This document shows positions 8,963 to 17,136 of a stretch of DNA of 64,000 nt, piece by piece (the first letter of the stretch is position 1; each line of letters opens with the position of its first letter). Position numbers and translations under genes: made by a program. The DNA lies in the NCBI GenBank assembly GCA_963617965.1, contig CAVEQO010000009.1, positions 1-64,000 on the forward strand. The letters are read 5' to 3'. This DNA is from UBA6382 sp963617965. GTDB taxonomy: Bacteria > Bacteroidota > Bacteroidia > Bacteroidales > Bacteroidaceae. Under the pieces are notes generated by a model. It had not been told where the DNA came from and ran no database searches. It worked only from the letters and a program-made list of their open reading frames with translations.

Positions 8963-9583
8963 TCAGGAACGCCCGGATTCAAACTCTTCTATTTTCCGCC
9001 TGTTTTCAAGCAGGAAATCAATGTCGTCCAAAGCGTGCATCAGACAATATTTCTTGTAGCCGTTTATGCAGAACCGTTCCGAACGTCCCGTAGCGATGTT
9101 TGTCACTGTCTGCGAAGGCAAGTCTACCTTGACTTGCGCAAGAGGATCGGAACATACTGTCCCAAACAGTTCCTTTTGGAATTTTTCCGTAACAACCACC
9201 GGCAACACAAAGCAATTCAAGAGGTTATTGCGATGGATATCCGCAAACGAAGAACTGATTACCACCCTCACTCCATACCCTGCGATTGCCCATGCAGCAT
9301 GCTCGCGGCTTGACCCCGATCCCCAGTTCTTGCCGGCAATGATGATTTCGTGAACGCCGTTGTGCGGCAGTTCGCTGAAACCGGGTTTGTTGAGAACGAA
9401 CCCGCTGACAGGCTTGCCTTCGCTGTCATAGCGCAGGTCATGCATGAAAGCATCGCCGAAGAATTTCGGGTCGCGTGTCGTTGAAGCCAGATAGCGTGCG
9501 GGGATAATCAGGTCAGTGTTGCAGTTGTCAATGGCTATCGGGATACAAGTACTATGTATCGTGTTGAATTTCTGTTTGTCCAT
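8963..9583 (-). CDS. leuD: 3-isopropylmalate dehydratase small subunit LeuD
   Basis: With LeuC this subunit isomerises 2-isopropylmalate to 3-isopropylmalate in leucine synthesis. It has 206 residues, the normal length. Family landmarks are IDNCNTDLIIPARYL near the start and the swivelling-domain motif GKNWGSGSSREHAAWAIAGYG, followed by SSFADIHRNNLLNCFVLPV. It starts 4 bp after leuC, so the two subunits are translated together. Leucine control probably acts through the attenuator ahead of leuA. Confidence 0.96.
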   Translation of the reverse strand: MDKQKFNTIHSTCIPIAIDNCNTDLIIPARYLASTTRDPKFFGDAFMHDLRYDSEGKPVSGFVLNKPGFSELPHNGVHEIIIAGKNWGSGSSREHAAWAIAGYGVRVVISSSFADIHRNNLLNCFVLPVVVTEKFQKELFGTVCSDPLAQVKVDLPSQTVTNIATGRSERFCINGYKKYCLMHALDDIDFLLENRRKIEEFESGRS

Positions 9584-9587
9584 GTCC

Positions 9588-10979
9588 TTACATTATCTTA
9601 CGGGGATCTGTGATTTTTCCTGTCACCGCAGCGGCGGCAACCACAAGCGGCGATGCGAGTATGGTGCGGGCACCGGGGCCCTGCCGTCCCACGAAATTGC
9701 GGTTGCTGGTACTTATGGAGAGTTTGCCGGAAGGCACTTTGTCGGGATTCATGGCCAAGCAAGCCGAACACGACGGCAGACGCAGTTCAAAACCCGCATC
9801 TTCAAGTATCTTGCCGATGCCTTCTTCCACTATCTGCTGCCTGACGCTCCAGCTGCCAGGCACCAGCCACGCCACCACGCTGTCGGCTTTCCTGCGGCCT
9901 TTCACAACGGATGCGAAAGCGCGGAAATCCTCTATGCGGCCGTTGGTGCATGCCCCGAGGAAACAATAGTCCACGGGCTTGCCCTCAAGCCGTTCGCCGG
10001 GCTTGAACTGCATATAGTCCAGCTGCGACAGGAATCCGGCCCTGTCCGCTTCGGCTATGCTTTCCAACGCAGGGACAGTCTCGTCGATGGCGATGCCGGC
10101 TCCGGGATTTGTTCCGTAGGTAATGCGAGGCTTGATGTCAGCCGCGTCAAAAGTCACTTCCTTGTCAAACACCGCGCCGTCGTCGCTGCGCAGTGCCTTC
10201 CACCTTTCCACTGCATCGTCCCAGTCCTTACCCTTGGGGGCATATTCCCTGCCCTTGAGATATTCAAAGGTGATTTCATCGGGAGCTATGATGCCGGCGC
10301 GGCTGCCCATCTCTATTGACAGGTTGGACAGTGTCAGCCTGCCCTCCATAGACATAGTCCTTATGGTGCTTCCAGCATATTCCACGGCATAGCCGGTGGC
10401 ACCGCCGGTGGTAAGCCTGGACATGATATACAATGCCACGTCCTTGGCGGTGACCCCCGCCTGCAATTCACCCTCTATATTTATGCGCATGGATTTGGGC
10501 TTCTGCTGCAATATGCACTGCGAGGCAAGCACCTGGGCAACTTCCGAGGTGCCTATGCCCATTGCCAACGCACCCACTGCCCCGTGGGTGCTTGTGTGGG
10601 AATCGCCGCAGACAATCGTCATGCCCGGCAGAGAGAGACCTTTCTCCGGCCCCACCACATGGATGATGCCGTTGTCCTTGCTGCCCATGTCAAAGTGCGT
10701 GATGCCGAATTCGCCGCAGTTCTTCTTGAGAGTCTCCACCTGCTTGCGCCCCACGGGATCGTCAATGTGCTCCTGCTGGTCTGACGGGGTGTTGTGGTCA
10801 GGCATTGCGAAGACCATCTCCGGACGGAATACAGGAATGCCTTTGTCCCTCAGCGTGTCAAATGCCTGCGGACTCGTCACCTCGTGTACAAACAGCCGGT
10901 CAATATACAGTTGCGTGGGACCGTCTGGCACGTTCTGCACAACGTGGGAGTCCCATATCTTGTCGAATAGAGTCTTCAT
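9588..10979 (-). CDS. leuC: 3-isopropylmalate dehydratase large subunit LeuC
   Basis: The aconitase-type [4Fe-4S] subunit of isopropylmalate isomerase. At 463 residues it has the aconitase motifs VCGDSHTSTHGAVGALAMGIGT, FLGACTNGRIED (first cluster Cys) and PSCSACLAMNPD (the paired cluster Cys), followed by STSNRNFVGRQG. Its ATG overlaps the leuA stop by 4 bp, consistent with translational coupling, and leuD follows after 4 bp. leuB, the next enzyme of the pathway, is not in the window. Confidence 0.97.
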   Translation of the reverse strand: MKTLFDKIWDSHVVQNVPDGPTQLYIDRLFVHEVTSPQAFDTLRDKGIPVFRPEMVFAMPDHNTPSDQQEHIDDPVGRKQVETLKKNCGEFGITHFDMGSKDNGIIHVVGPEKGLSLPGMTIVCGDSHTSTHGAVGALAMGIGTSEVAQVLASQCILQQKPKSMRINIEGELQAGVTAKDVALYIMSRLTTGGATGYAVEYAGSTIRTMSMEGRLTLSNLSIEMGSRAGIIAPDEITFEYLKGREYAPKGKDWDDAVERWKALRSDDGAVFDKEVTFDAADIKPRITYGTNPGAGIAIDETVPALESIAEADRAGFLSQLDYMQFKPGERLEGKPVDYCFLGACTNGRIEDFRAFASVVKGRRKADSVVAWLVPGSWSVRQQIVEEGIGKILEDAGFELRLPSCSACLAMNPDKVPSGKLSISTSNRNFVGRQGPGARTILASPLVVAAAAVTGKITDPRKIM

Positions 10980-12478
10980 CCCTTGAATTTGTTTATGCAG
11001 TCAATATACGCTTCCACCGAAGCCGTCACGATGTCCGTGTTAGCACCGAAACCGTAGTACACGCGACCGTTGTGTTCAACCTGCATGTGAACCTTGCCCA
11101 TGTCGTCGGACCCCTTGCTTATGGCCTGGATGGTGAATTCCTTGAGAGTCATTTCGCGTTTTATGATATTCTTGAGAGCCTTGATTGCCGCATCAACAGG
11201 CCCGTTGCCGGTAGCGGCCGCCTCGAACTTCTCGTTGGCTATCGTCAGGCCGATGCTTGCGACAGACCTTACCCCCATGCCGGTGGTAACCTGCAGATAG
11301 TCAAGCCTGACGTTGTGGGTTGCAGTCCTGTCGGCTCCAGCCAGCACAAGCACGTCGTCATCGGTGACCTCCTTCTTGCGGTCTGCAAGTTTCAGGAAAT
11401 CCTCATATACCTTGTCGAGTTTGGCATCGTCGATGTCCACCCCGTTGATATGGAGACGATATTTCAGGGCGGCGCGCCCACTGCGGGCGGTAAGCACAAT
11501 GGCATTGTCGTCGATACCCACCGTCCTGGGGTCCATGATCTCGTAGGTGGCGGCGTTTTTGAGCACCCCGTCCTGGTGAATGCCGCTCGAGTGGGCAAAG
11601 GCGTTTCTGCCCACAACGGCCTTGTTCGGCTGGACAGGCATATTCATCAGCGAGCTTACCATCCTGCTGGTGGGGTATATCTTTGTGGTGTTGATGTTAG
11701 TCTCGATGCCAAGGTCGGGGTGGGTCTTGAATATCATGGCTATTTCCTCAAGCGAGGTGTTGCCGGCCCTCTCGCCGATACCGTTGACCGTAACCTCCAC
11801 CTGTCGCGCGCCGGCAAGCACGCCGGCAACGGTGTTTGCCGTGGCCATGCCGAGGTCGTTGTGGCAGTGGGTGGACAGGATGCTCTTGCCGGCGGCAAAT
11901 GCGTCCACGTGTTCGTAGAGATACTTTATCTTCTCGTTGTATTCGTTGGGGAGACGGAAACCCGTGGTGTCAGGAATGTTGCACACCGTCGCCCCGGCTT
12001 TCGTGACCGCATCAATCACACGGGCGAGATACTCGTTGTCCGTGCGGCCCGCGTCTTCGGCATAGAACTCCACATCCTCCACGTAACGCTTGGCATACTT
12101 CACCGCAGCGACGGCACGCTCTATTATCTCCTCCGGGGTAGAGTTGAACTTGTATTTGATGTGGGAGGGCGACGTGCCTATACCCGTGTGGATACGCTTG
12201 CGCTTGGCGTACTTCAGCGCATCGGCGGCCACGTCGATGTCTTTCTCCACCGCACGTGTCAATGCGCATATCGTGGGCCATGTCACGGCCTTGCTGATTT
12301 CTATCACGCTGTTGAAGTCGCCGGGACTTGAAACGGGAAATCCCGCCTCAATGACATCCACCCCAAGCGCCTCAAGCTGCTTGGCCACCTGTATCTTCTC
12401 CACTGTGTTCAACTGACACCCGGGCACTTGTTCACCGTCTCTGAGGGTGGTGTCAAAAATGTAAAGTCTGTCGCTCAT
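10976..12478 (-). CDS. leuA: 2-isopropylmalate synthase LeuA
   Basis: LeuA condenses acetyl-CoA with 2-ketoisovalerate, the committed step of leucine synthesis. I chose the ATG at 12478, which gives MSDRLYIFDTTLRDGEQVPG with the metal-binding DTTLRDGEQ motif at the very start; the longer frame runs into the leader terminator. The protein has 500 residues, with the TIM barrel (LSTHCHNDLGMATANTVAG metal motif, GERAGNTSLEE), an FAHSSGIHQDGVLK segment and a C-terminal allosteric domain that normally senses leucine. A leucine-codon-rich leader peptide and a terminator lie upstream (12506-12649), so control appears to act at both transcription and enzyme level. Confidence 0.96.
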   Translation of the reverse strand: MSDRLYIFDTTLRDGEQVPGCQLNTVEKIQVAKQLEALGVDVIEAGFPVSSPGDFNSVIEISKAVTWPTICALTRAVEKDIDVAADALKYAKRKRIHTGIGTSPSHIKYKFNSTPEEIIERAVAAVKYAKRYVEDVEFYAEDAGRTDNEYLARVIDAVTKAGATVCNIPDTTGFRLPNEYNEKIKYLYEHVDAFAAGKSILSTHCHNDLGMATANTVAGVLAGARQVEVTVNGIGERAGNTSLEEIAMIFKTHPDLGIETNINTTKIYPTSRMVSSLMNMPVQPNKAVVGRNAFAHSSGIHQDGVLKNAATYEIMDPRTVGIDDNAIVLTARSGRAALKYRLHINGVDIDDAKLDKVYEDFLKLADRKKEVTDDDVLVLAGADRTATHNVRLDYLQVTTGMGVRSVASIGLTIANEKFEAAATGNGPVDAAIKALKNIIKREMTLKEFTIQAISKGSDDMGKVHMQVEHNGRVYYGFGANTDIVTASVEAYIDCINKFKG

Positions 12479-12505
12479 ACTATTGTGTTTTATATTTTCC
12501 GTTGT

Positions 12506-12549
12506 AAAAAAAAACCCTTCGCACTCATCGTCAGAGTGAGAAAGGCTTC
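12506..12549 (-). terminator. Leucine attenuator terminator
   Basis: On the minus strand the arms CCTT..CACTC and GAGTG..AAGGG form a hairpin with a seven-base loop, followed directly by nine T (12514-12506). It lies between the leader peptide and leuA, 27 bp before the leuA ATG. An upstream segment GAGAGAGG (12598-12591), just after the leucine codons, can pair with CCTTTCTC (12545-12538), the 5' arm of the terminator, with one G-U pair. That is the expected antiterminator. The pairings are read by eye and not energy-tested. Confidence 0.75.
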
Positions 12550-12568
12550 CATACATGCGCAACGGCAG

Positions 12569-12649
12569 CTAAGCACGCACACGGCTTCCGCCTCTCTCTT
12601 TGAGCAGCAGAAAATTACGAAGTCGTAGGTTTGCCTTTGACGTACACAT
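12569..12649 (-). CDS. leuL: Leucine-rich leader peptide of leuA operon
   Basis: A 26-codon open frame beginning MCTSKA and containing NLRLRNFLLL: five Leu codons (CTA, CTT, CTG, CTG, CTC) at positions 8, 10, 14, 15 and 16. It ends at TAG, 90 bp before leuA, and is followed by an intrinsic terminator. It starts about 25 bp downstream of a TAATTTTG promoter box. A-rich sequence rather than a Shine-Dalgarno precedes the ATG, as is usual in Bacteroidota. In classical attenuation a ribosome waiting for charged tRNA-Leu lets the antiterminator form. Position, Leu content and terminator together make this role likely. The symbol follows general usage. Confidence 0.75.
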   Translation of the reverse strand: MCTSKANLRLRNFLLLKERGGSRVRA

Positions 12650-12673
12650 GTTGTTGTTTGTTGTTAACCAATG

Positions 12674-12681
12674 CAAAATTA
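12674..12681 (-). promoter_or_regulatory. -7 promoter box of leu operon
   Basis: TAATTTTG on the minus strand, a full match to TAnnTTTG, 25 bp upstream of the leader-peptide ATG. A partial upstream element (TTTC, 12706-12703) lies 21 bp further on. The predicted start gives a leader of about 190 nt before leuA. Confidence 0.6.
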
Positions 12682-12831
12682 CATATTTCCGAAACAAGAC
12701 GGGAAAAAAATATCCGTTTTTTGACACCAGACAGATTATTTGCCCTCAGGTGCCGCTTTGCACCCCACACGGCCCCGGATTTGTCATTCGGGATTACATC
12801 CGGCGGATCCGGGCATCAAAACACCACCCGT

Positions 12832-13437
12832 TCACTTGCCCAGCTGCACAAGGCGGCTCACCATCTTGCCCAGCACGTCAAACTCTATGTTTACCACACT
12901 GCCTATCTTGAACGTGTGGAAATTGGTGTGCTCAAAAGTAAAGGGTATGATATTCACCTGAAAGGTGTCGTCGGTGGGATTGCAGACCGTCAGGCTGACA
13001 CCGTTGACCGTCACGCTGCCCTTGTCTACACAGAAGTAGCCTTTTCCGGCCAGTTCCCTGTCAAACGCATACCTGAAAGTGAAGACATAGCTGCCCCGTG
13101 CATCCACAATACCCACGCACTCCGCCGTGGTGTCGACATGACCCTGCACAATGTGACCGTCCAGACGCCCGTTGACCGGCACCGGACGCTCCACGTTTAC
13201 CTCGCTGCCGGGTTCAAGCAGCCCGATGTTGCTGCGCTCCAAGGTCTCACGCATGGCGGTAGTGGTGTACTCGCTGCCGTTGACCGCCGTGACGGTAAGG
13301 CACACCCCATTGTGGGCCAGACTCTGCGACACGGCCAGCTCATCGGCAAAAGGACACGTGAGGGTTATGTCCACGTTGTCCCTGTCGTGCCTTACGGATT
13401 TCACTACGGCTATTCCTTCTATTATTCCAGAAAACAT
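12832..13437 (-). CDS. ribE: Riboflavin synthase alpha chain
   Basis: Converts two 6,7-dimethyl-8-ribityllumazine molecules to riboflavin plus the pyrimidine precursor. The 201-residue protein shows the internal duplication of the family: the opening MFSGIIEGIA, SLAHNGVCLTV in the first half and GSVTVNGVSLTV in the second, plus GHIVQGHVD at the domain boundary. It stands alone between the leu leader and the beta-propeller gene. A TAATTTAG element at 13477-13470 is a one-mismatch -7 box. No FMN riboswitch is recognisable in the short upstream region. Confidence 0.95.
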   Translation of the reverse strand: MFSGIIEGIAVVKSVRHDRDNVDITLTCPFADELAVSQSLAHNGVCLTVTAVNGSEYTTTAMRETLERSNIGLLEPGSEVNVERPVPVNGRLDGHIVQGHVDTTAECVGIVDARGSYVFTFRYAFDRELAGKGYFCVDKGSVTVNGVSLTVCNPTDDTFQVNIIPFTFEHTNFHTFKIGSVVNIEFDVLGKMVSRLVQLGK

Positions 13438-13511
13438 TACTGTGTGTTGATATTATGTCGTTTGCGTTGCTAAATTAGGACTTTTCCGCAATATAGCACT
13501 GTGTCTTGCCG

Positions 13512-13563
13512 CACAAAAAACAGAAAACTCCCGCAAAACCTACAAAAGTCCTGCGGGAGTTTG
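13512..13563 (-). terminator. Terminator after beta-propeller gene
   Basis: Inverted arms AAACTCCCGCA and TGCGGGAGTTT separated by 16 bases, followed on the minus strand by a T-rich run (TTTTCTGTTTTTT). It sits about 50 bp beyond the stop codon of the propeller gene. Confidence 0.75.
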
Positions 13564-13615
13564 TCCGTTGTCCAGCCGTCAGGCCGGACACGGGGTCGGA
13601 TGCGAAGCCGTCAGC

Positions 13616-14632
13616 TTACTTGATTTTCTCGTAGATGTAGACTTCGTGTATTTCCTTTGTATAGCCTTCGTTGGTGAACGGGCCCTGGCTCATACCGAGG
13701 ATAATCTGGGTACCGCGGTTGTTCAGCACGAGGAGGTCGTCGGTAGACGGGTCAATGCAAAGACCTTCGATTTCGCCTGCACGACGGAAGTCGGTCATTT
13801 CGCGGAAGAGTTCAACCTTGCCGCCCATTGCACCGCCGGCGATTTCGCCAGTGCGCTTTACGACTTTGCCTTCCTTGTCAGTCTTGACAGACCACGGGGT
13901 GTCCTTGATAGGCTCCGTGCCCTGCACGAGACCAGTGAAAGGAGCACCGGTGATGTCCATCTTGTAGATGTTGTCGGCAATGTGGTAGGTAGACTCGCCG
14001 TCATCGGCAGAAAGGAGCATGACACCGTCTGCGATGAAGATACCCTGACACCAGTACGGTTCGGGACGGCACTGTACCTTTGTATAATACTGCTTTGTCT
14101 CGAGGCTGTATGCGTAAACGTAACGGCTGTCAACCCAGTCAGAAAGCCACACGAGGTTGCGCTCGCGGTCTACTGCAACACCCGAAACCTCCACCTGGCC
14201 GGATTCCGGTCTCCAGGGGATACTCTCGATGTACTGAAGCGTCTTGGCATCGTAGATGTCAACAGAAATGTTCTCGCCGCGGCCGAGGTTGAAATACTCG
14301 TTGCCGGTATAGATCTTTCCGTCATAAACGTCGATATCTCCGAAGTGGTTCGCGCCGCCCTTAGCGGGGTCGGGGTTATTGAACAGCGGGTCAGTGAACT
14401 TGCCGGTCTTCGGATCCTTGGTCTGTACCCTCTTCTGGACGAGATTCCAGTTCTTGTCGTACTTGTAAAGACCGCGTGTGTCCGACACATAGAAGTAGTC
14501 CTTGTCAGCGGCGATGCCCTGACGGCCAGGAACTTCCACAACTTTCTTGAGGCGATACTCAGTACCGAGGTGCTGGGCATAAGCGGCTGTAGACACAACA
14601 GCCACAGCAAGCATAACAAAAAGTTTCTTCAT
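13616..14632 (-). CDS. Secreted beta-propeller-like protein
   Basis: A 338-residue exported protein with signal peptide MKKLFVMLAVAVVSTAAYAQ. The rest is a chain of propeller-like strand repeats: QGIAADKDYFYVSDTRGLYKY, GDIDVYDGKIYTGNEY, VSGVAVDRERNLVWLSDW, CQGIFIADGVMLLSAD and EIEGLCIDPSTDDLLVLNN. I do not recognise catalytic residues. The last motif, EGLxxxxxxxxLLVLNN, recalls phytase-like or SMP-30/NHL-type propellers. The gene follows the phosphate-type porin gene on the same strand with a hairpin in the 175 bp gap, so it may be co-transcribed at a lower level. The context suggests a periplasmic or surface role in handling organic phosphates, but this is inference. Confidence 0.65.
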   Translation of the reverse strand: MKKLFVMLAVAVVSTAAYAQHLGTEYRLKKVVEVPGRQGIAADKDYFYVSDTRGLYKYDKNWNLVQKRVQTKDPKTGKFTDPLFNNPDPAKGGANHFGDIDVYDGKIYTGNEYFNLGRGENISVDIYDAKTLQYIESIPWRPESGQVEVSGVAVDRERNLVWLSDWVDSRYVYAYSLETKQYYTKVQCRPEPYWCQGIFIADGVMLLSADDGESTYHIADNIYKMDITGAPFTGLVQGTEPIKDTPWSVKTDKEGKVVKRTGEIAGGAMGGKVELFREMTDFRRAGEIEGLCIDPSTDDLLVLNNRGTQIILGMSQGPFTNEGYTKEIHEVYIYEKIK

Positions 14633-14717
14633 AGCTGAAAAATTTATTAGTTAATTAAAAAGGAAATGTCTGCAGTAAAAAACAAATCTTTGAAAACCCA
14701 GATTTGCGGTATAAAGA

Positions 14718-14760
14718 GAGTGTGAACCCGCCCCAACTCAAAAAGAACGGGCTCACACTC
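14718..14760 (-). terminator. Hairpin between porin and propeller genes
   Basis: Arms GAGTGTGA.CCCG and CGGG.TCACACTC form a 12-pair stem with one internal mismatch. On the minus strand the following bases are TCTTTATA, a poor T-tract. It is therefore either a leaky terminator or an mRNA-stabilising hairpin after the porin gene. Confidence 0.5.
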
Positions 14761-14807
14761 GACGGGTCAGATAAAACCGATGTTTAACCTAAACCTTTCC
14801 CAAACAA

Positions 14808-15911
14808 TCAGAACTTGAAGAGACCCATGATCTGGACCTGCTCAGACTTCTTGTAACCCGGGTTGTTGTCGCCGTACATGGTGTGGGCGGCGTTAACCTG
14901 GATCTTGGTGTTCTTGGTAAGCTGGTATGTGCAGCCCACAAGGATACGGTTGTAGTTGTTTGCGCTCGAATAGTCCGTGCGGTCCTGATACCAGTCCCAA
15001 CGTGCAATCGGGAGGAACTTGCCTACGTGATAGCCTACAAGACCATAAGCACCCTGCTCCTTGACATTGTAACCGTTCATCATGCCATACTCGCCGCGGA
15101 CATCAAAGCCCTCAGGGTCGTTGTACCATGCGCCGGCAACGAAACGGTTGAGCTCATGGTTGCCCGTTGCAGCAGGGTCGTTCAGACTTCCAGTCATTGA
15201 GCCGAAGCTGTAGGTAGCCTTGACGTTGAAATTCTTGAAAGGCTTGAAAGTACCGCTCACATAGATGTCCTTGGAGGTGTTGTTGTCGTCCTTGCACGGA
15301 ATCTGACCGTTTGTCAGGGCAACGTCGTAGTGGAAGTAAGGAGTGATGTCACCGATGAACATGATACCGAGGTCACGACCGTAGTCCACGAGGTTGTAGG
15401 AATACGGGTTGCGGCAAGCCATACGGTAAACGATGTTGGAGAAATCCACGGTCTCCAGAGTGGCAGGAGAGATGTCATAGTTCTCGTAGCCGAGCGGAGT
15501 GTAGAACTGACCTGCACGGATTCTGAACTCAGGCATGATCTTCCATGTTGCGAAAGCGTCCATCACCTGAATGTTCTTCTGACCGTTGCCATTGGTAGAA
15601 CCGGCAATGCCGTTGAAAGCCTCAATCTGGAGACGGAAATCAATCTTCTCTCCGCAGTTGCCGTCCAGGATCAAGCGGAGGCGCTTGGCCTGGAACGAAG
15701 ACTTGGCACTGCCCTTTCTCGGATCGTTAGTATAGTTCCAGCCCGTCTGGAGATAGCCGGAAATCTTGGGAAGACCCACGCAGGGGGCCGGCTGTGCAGA
15801 TGCCGTAGCGACCTCGATGTTTGAAGTCTCAGGAGCAACTTCGTTTTCATTGGCAGCAAAAACTGGGCTCATTGCCAAAGCTACCACCGGGAGTACAAAT
15901 AAACGTTTCAT
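14808..15911 (-). CDS. Phosphate-selective porin O/P family protein
   Basis: A 367-residue outer-membrane protein. A signal peptide (LFVLPVVALAMSPVFAAN) precedes an unstructured Thr/Glu/Ala-rich segment. The barrel begins ISGYLQTGWNYT, followed by the OprP/OprO-type motifs FQAKRLRLILDGNCGEKIDFRLQIE, FRIRAGQFYTPLGYENY and the basic-aromatic periodicity of the family. It ends in a terminal Phe (GLFKF). The family forms anion channels for phosphate or polyphosphate. It has its own strong promoter with a long 5' leader. Its position beside the phosphatase, the organophosphate antiporters and glpABC supports uptake of phosphorylated compounds. Confidence 0.85.
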   Translation of the reverse strand: MKRLFVLPVVALAMSPVFAANENEVAPETSNIEVATASAQPAPCVGLPKISGYLQTGWNYTNDPRKGSAKSSFQAKRLRLILDGNCGEKIDFRLQIEAFNGIAGSTNGNGQKNIQVMDAFATWKIMPEFRIRAGQFYTPLGYENYDISPATLETVDFSNIVYRMACRNPYSYNLVDYGRDLGIMFIGDITPYFHYDVALTNGQIPCKDDNNTSKDIYVSGTFKPFKNFNVKATYSFGSMTGSLNDPAATGNHELNRFVAGAWYNDPEGFDVRGEYGMMNGYNVKEQGAYGLVGYHVGKFLPIARWDWYQDRTDYSSANNYNRILVGCTYQLTKNTKIQVNAAHTMYGDNNPGYKKSEQVQIMGLFKF

Positions 15912-16042
15912 ACTTAAAATTTTTGGTGATTAATGATTAATAAATTAAACCAAACTGTTTGAGTTGTTTTGATTTTGTCGTTCAATTATCTGATATCTGA
16001 ATTTCCTATGTGTCCCGAAGTGTCTTAACATTCTTCTCGCGA

Positions 16043-16072
16043 CAAAGATAACTCTTTTTAATAATCTGCAAA
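16043..16072 (-). promoter_or_regulatory. Promoter of porin gene
   Basis: TTTG (16072-16069), an 18 bp spacer, then TATCTTTG (16050-16043) on the minus strand: a complete Bacteroidota -33/-7 promoter. The porin ATG is 131 bp downstream, leaving an AT-rich 5' leader of about 125 nt in which I see no clear structure. Confidence 0.75.
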
Positions 16073-16113
16073 GAATATTCGGCACTATTTTTATTTTTTT
16101 TCGGCTATTAGTG

Positions 16114-16989
16114 TTAATTATTCTTAATTTCACGCGCTTTCAGCAGCAATTTGCCAAACTCCTCTATGTTCAGTGCCGTAATGTCCGGCTGCGGCGTTGA
16201 CTGCATGGCCGTGTCAAGCGTAGTCTCGCCCGAAAGCACCAGTACGCCTACCCCGCCCGCATTCTGGGCTGTACGCACGTCGGTGTATATCCTGTCGCCG
16301 CACATGGCAATCTCGTCGGGCTGCAGACCGAACTTTTCACGTATGCCGTCAAGCATGCCCGGGTTGGGCTTGCCTATGACGATGTCTGCCCTGCGCCCAC
16401 AGGCTGACTCGATGCATTTCTGTATGGAGCCGCAGTCCACGAGGACGGTATCCTGATCCGTGGGACATACCCAATCCGGATTGGTGGCGATATACGGCAC
16501 ACCCTGCGACGCCCACCATGTGGCGCGGCACAGGCGCGAATATGTCAGCGTCGTGTCGAAGGCGACCACGAGGACATCGGGTCTCTCATCGGGACTGTCG
16601 GGTACGGATTCGAAGCCCGCATTCTCAAATTCCCTTGTCATGCTCGGAGTGCCGAGAATGAAAAGACGCCGTGCTGCCGGGTGGTGTGCCTTGATGTATT
16701 CTATCGTGGAAATTGCGGAAGTGTACATTTCGTCCGCTGTGGCATGAATGCCCAGAGCCTCCAGACGCCTCAGGTAGTCAGCCTGACTCTTGGTGGGGTT
16801 ATTGGTCAGAAACGAATATCCTATACCGTTGTCCGCCAACAATTTCAAGAAAGGTTTCGTGTAGGGGAAAAGAGTGGAACCCATATAAATAGTGCCGTCC
16901 ATATCCAGTGCCACATGTTTGATTCTGGCACAGGCTTCCATAAGTTCCCGGTCGCCCATCGGTGACATGTACTTATCAAAATCAGCCAT
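16114..16989 (-). CDS. HAD-IIA family phosphatase (NagD/glycerol-phosphatase type)
   Basis: A 291-residue cytoplasmic phosphatase. The nucleophile motif is VALDMDGTIY (Asp29 and Asp31). FLTNNPTKS is motif II, GKPNPGML provides the motif III Lys, and MCGDRIYTDVRTAQNAG is motif IV. SFLTNNPTKS and the C2-type cap place it in subfamily IIA with NagD, AraL and glycerol-phosphate phosphatases. Its exact substrate cannot be read from sequence. Lying between the antiporter and porin genes, it may dephosphorylate glycerol phosphates or similar compounds. It has its own -7 box (17064-17057), so it can be expressed apart from the glp genes. Confidence 0.85.
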   Translation of the reverse strand: MADFDKYMSPMGDRELMEACARIKHVALDMDGTIYMGSTLFPYTKPFLKLLADNGIGYSFLTNNPTKSQADYLRRLEALGIHATADEMYTSAISTIEYIKAHHPAARRLFILGTPSMTREFENAGFESVPDSPDERPDVLVVAFDTTLTYSRLCRATWWASQGVPYIATNPDWVCPTDQDTVLVDCGSIQKCIESACGRRADIVIGKPNPGMLDGIREKFGLQPDEIAMCGDRIYTDVRTAQNAGGVGVLVLSGETTLDTAMQSTPQPDITALNIEEFGKLLLKAREIKNN

Positions 16990-17015
16990 AACACTTCACT
17001 TGTATTATTAAGGTT

Positions 17016-17064
17016 GCCATGCCTTCCCGTTGGGGTTTATCCCGTGGGAGACATGGCAAAATTA
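17016..17064 (-). promoter_or_regulatory. -7 box and overlapping inverted repeat before HAD gene
   Basis: TAATTTTG (17064-17057) is a full -7 box about 70 bp before the HAD gene. An imperfect inverted repeat with GCCATG and CATGGC outer arms (17016-17057) starts at its edge. It could be a terminator for the antiporter transcript or an operator. There is no T-tract. Confidence 0.45.
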
Positions 17065-17136
17065 GATATTTATTTCAACTCGCAGACATTTTACCGGTTA
17101 AATTGTAGTTAAACTGCAATGAAGCTGAAAAAGTGT

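Noticed and set aside
10805..12331. Open frame of 508 codons on the plus strand opposite leuA
   Set aside because: leuA is certain and this frame is a high-GC shadow.
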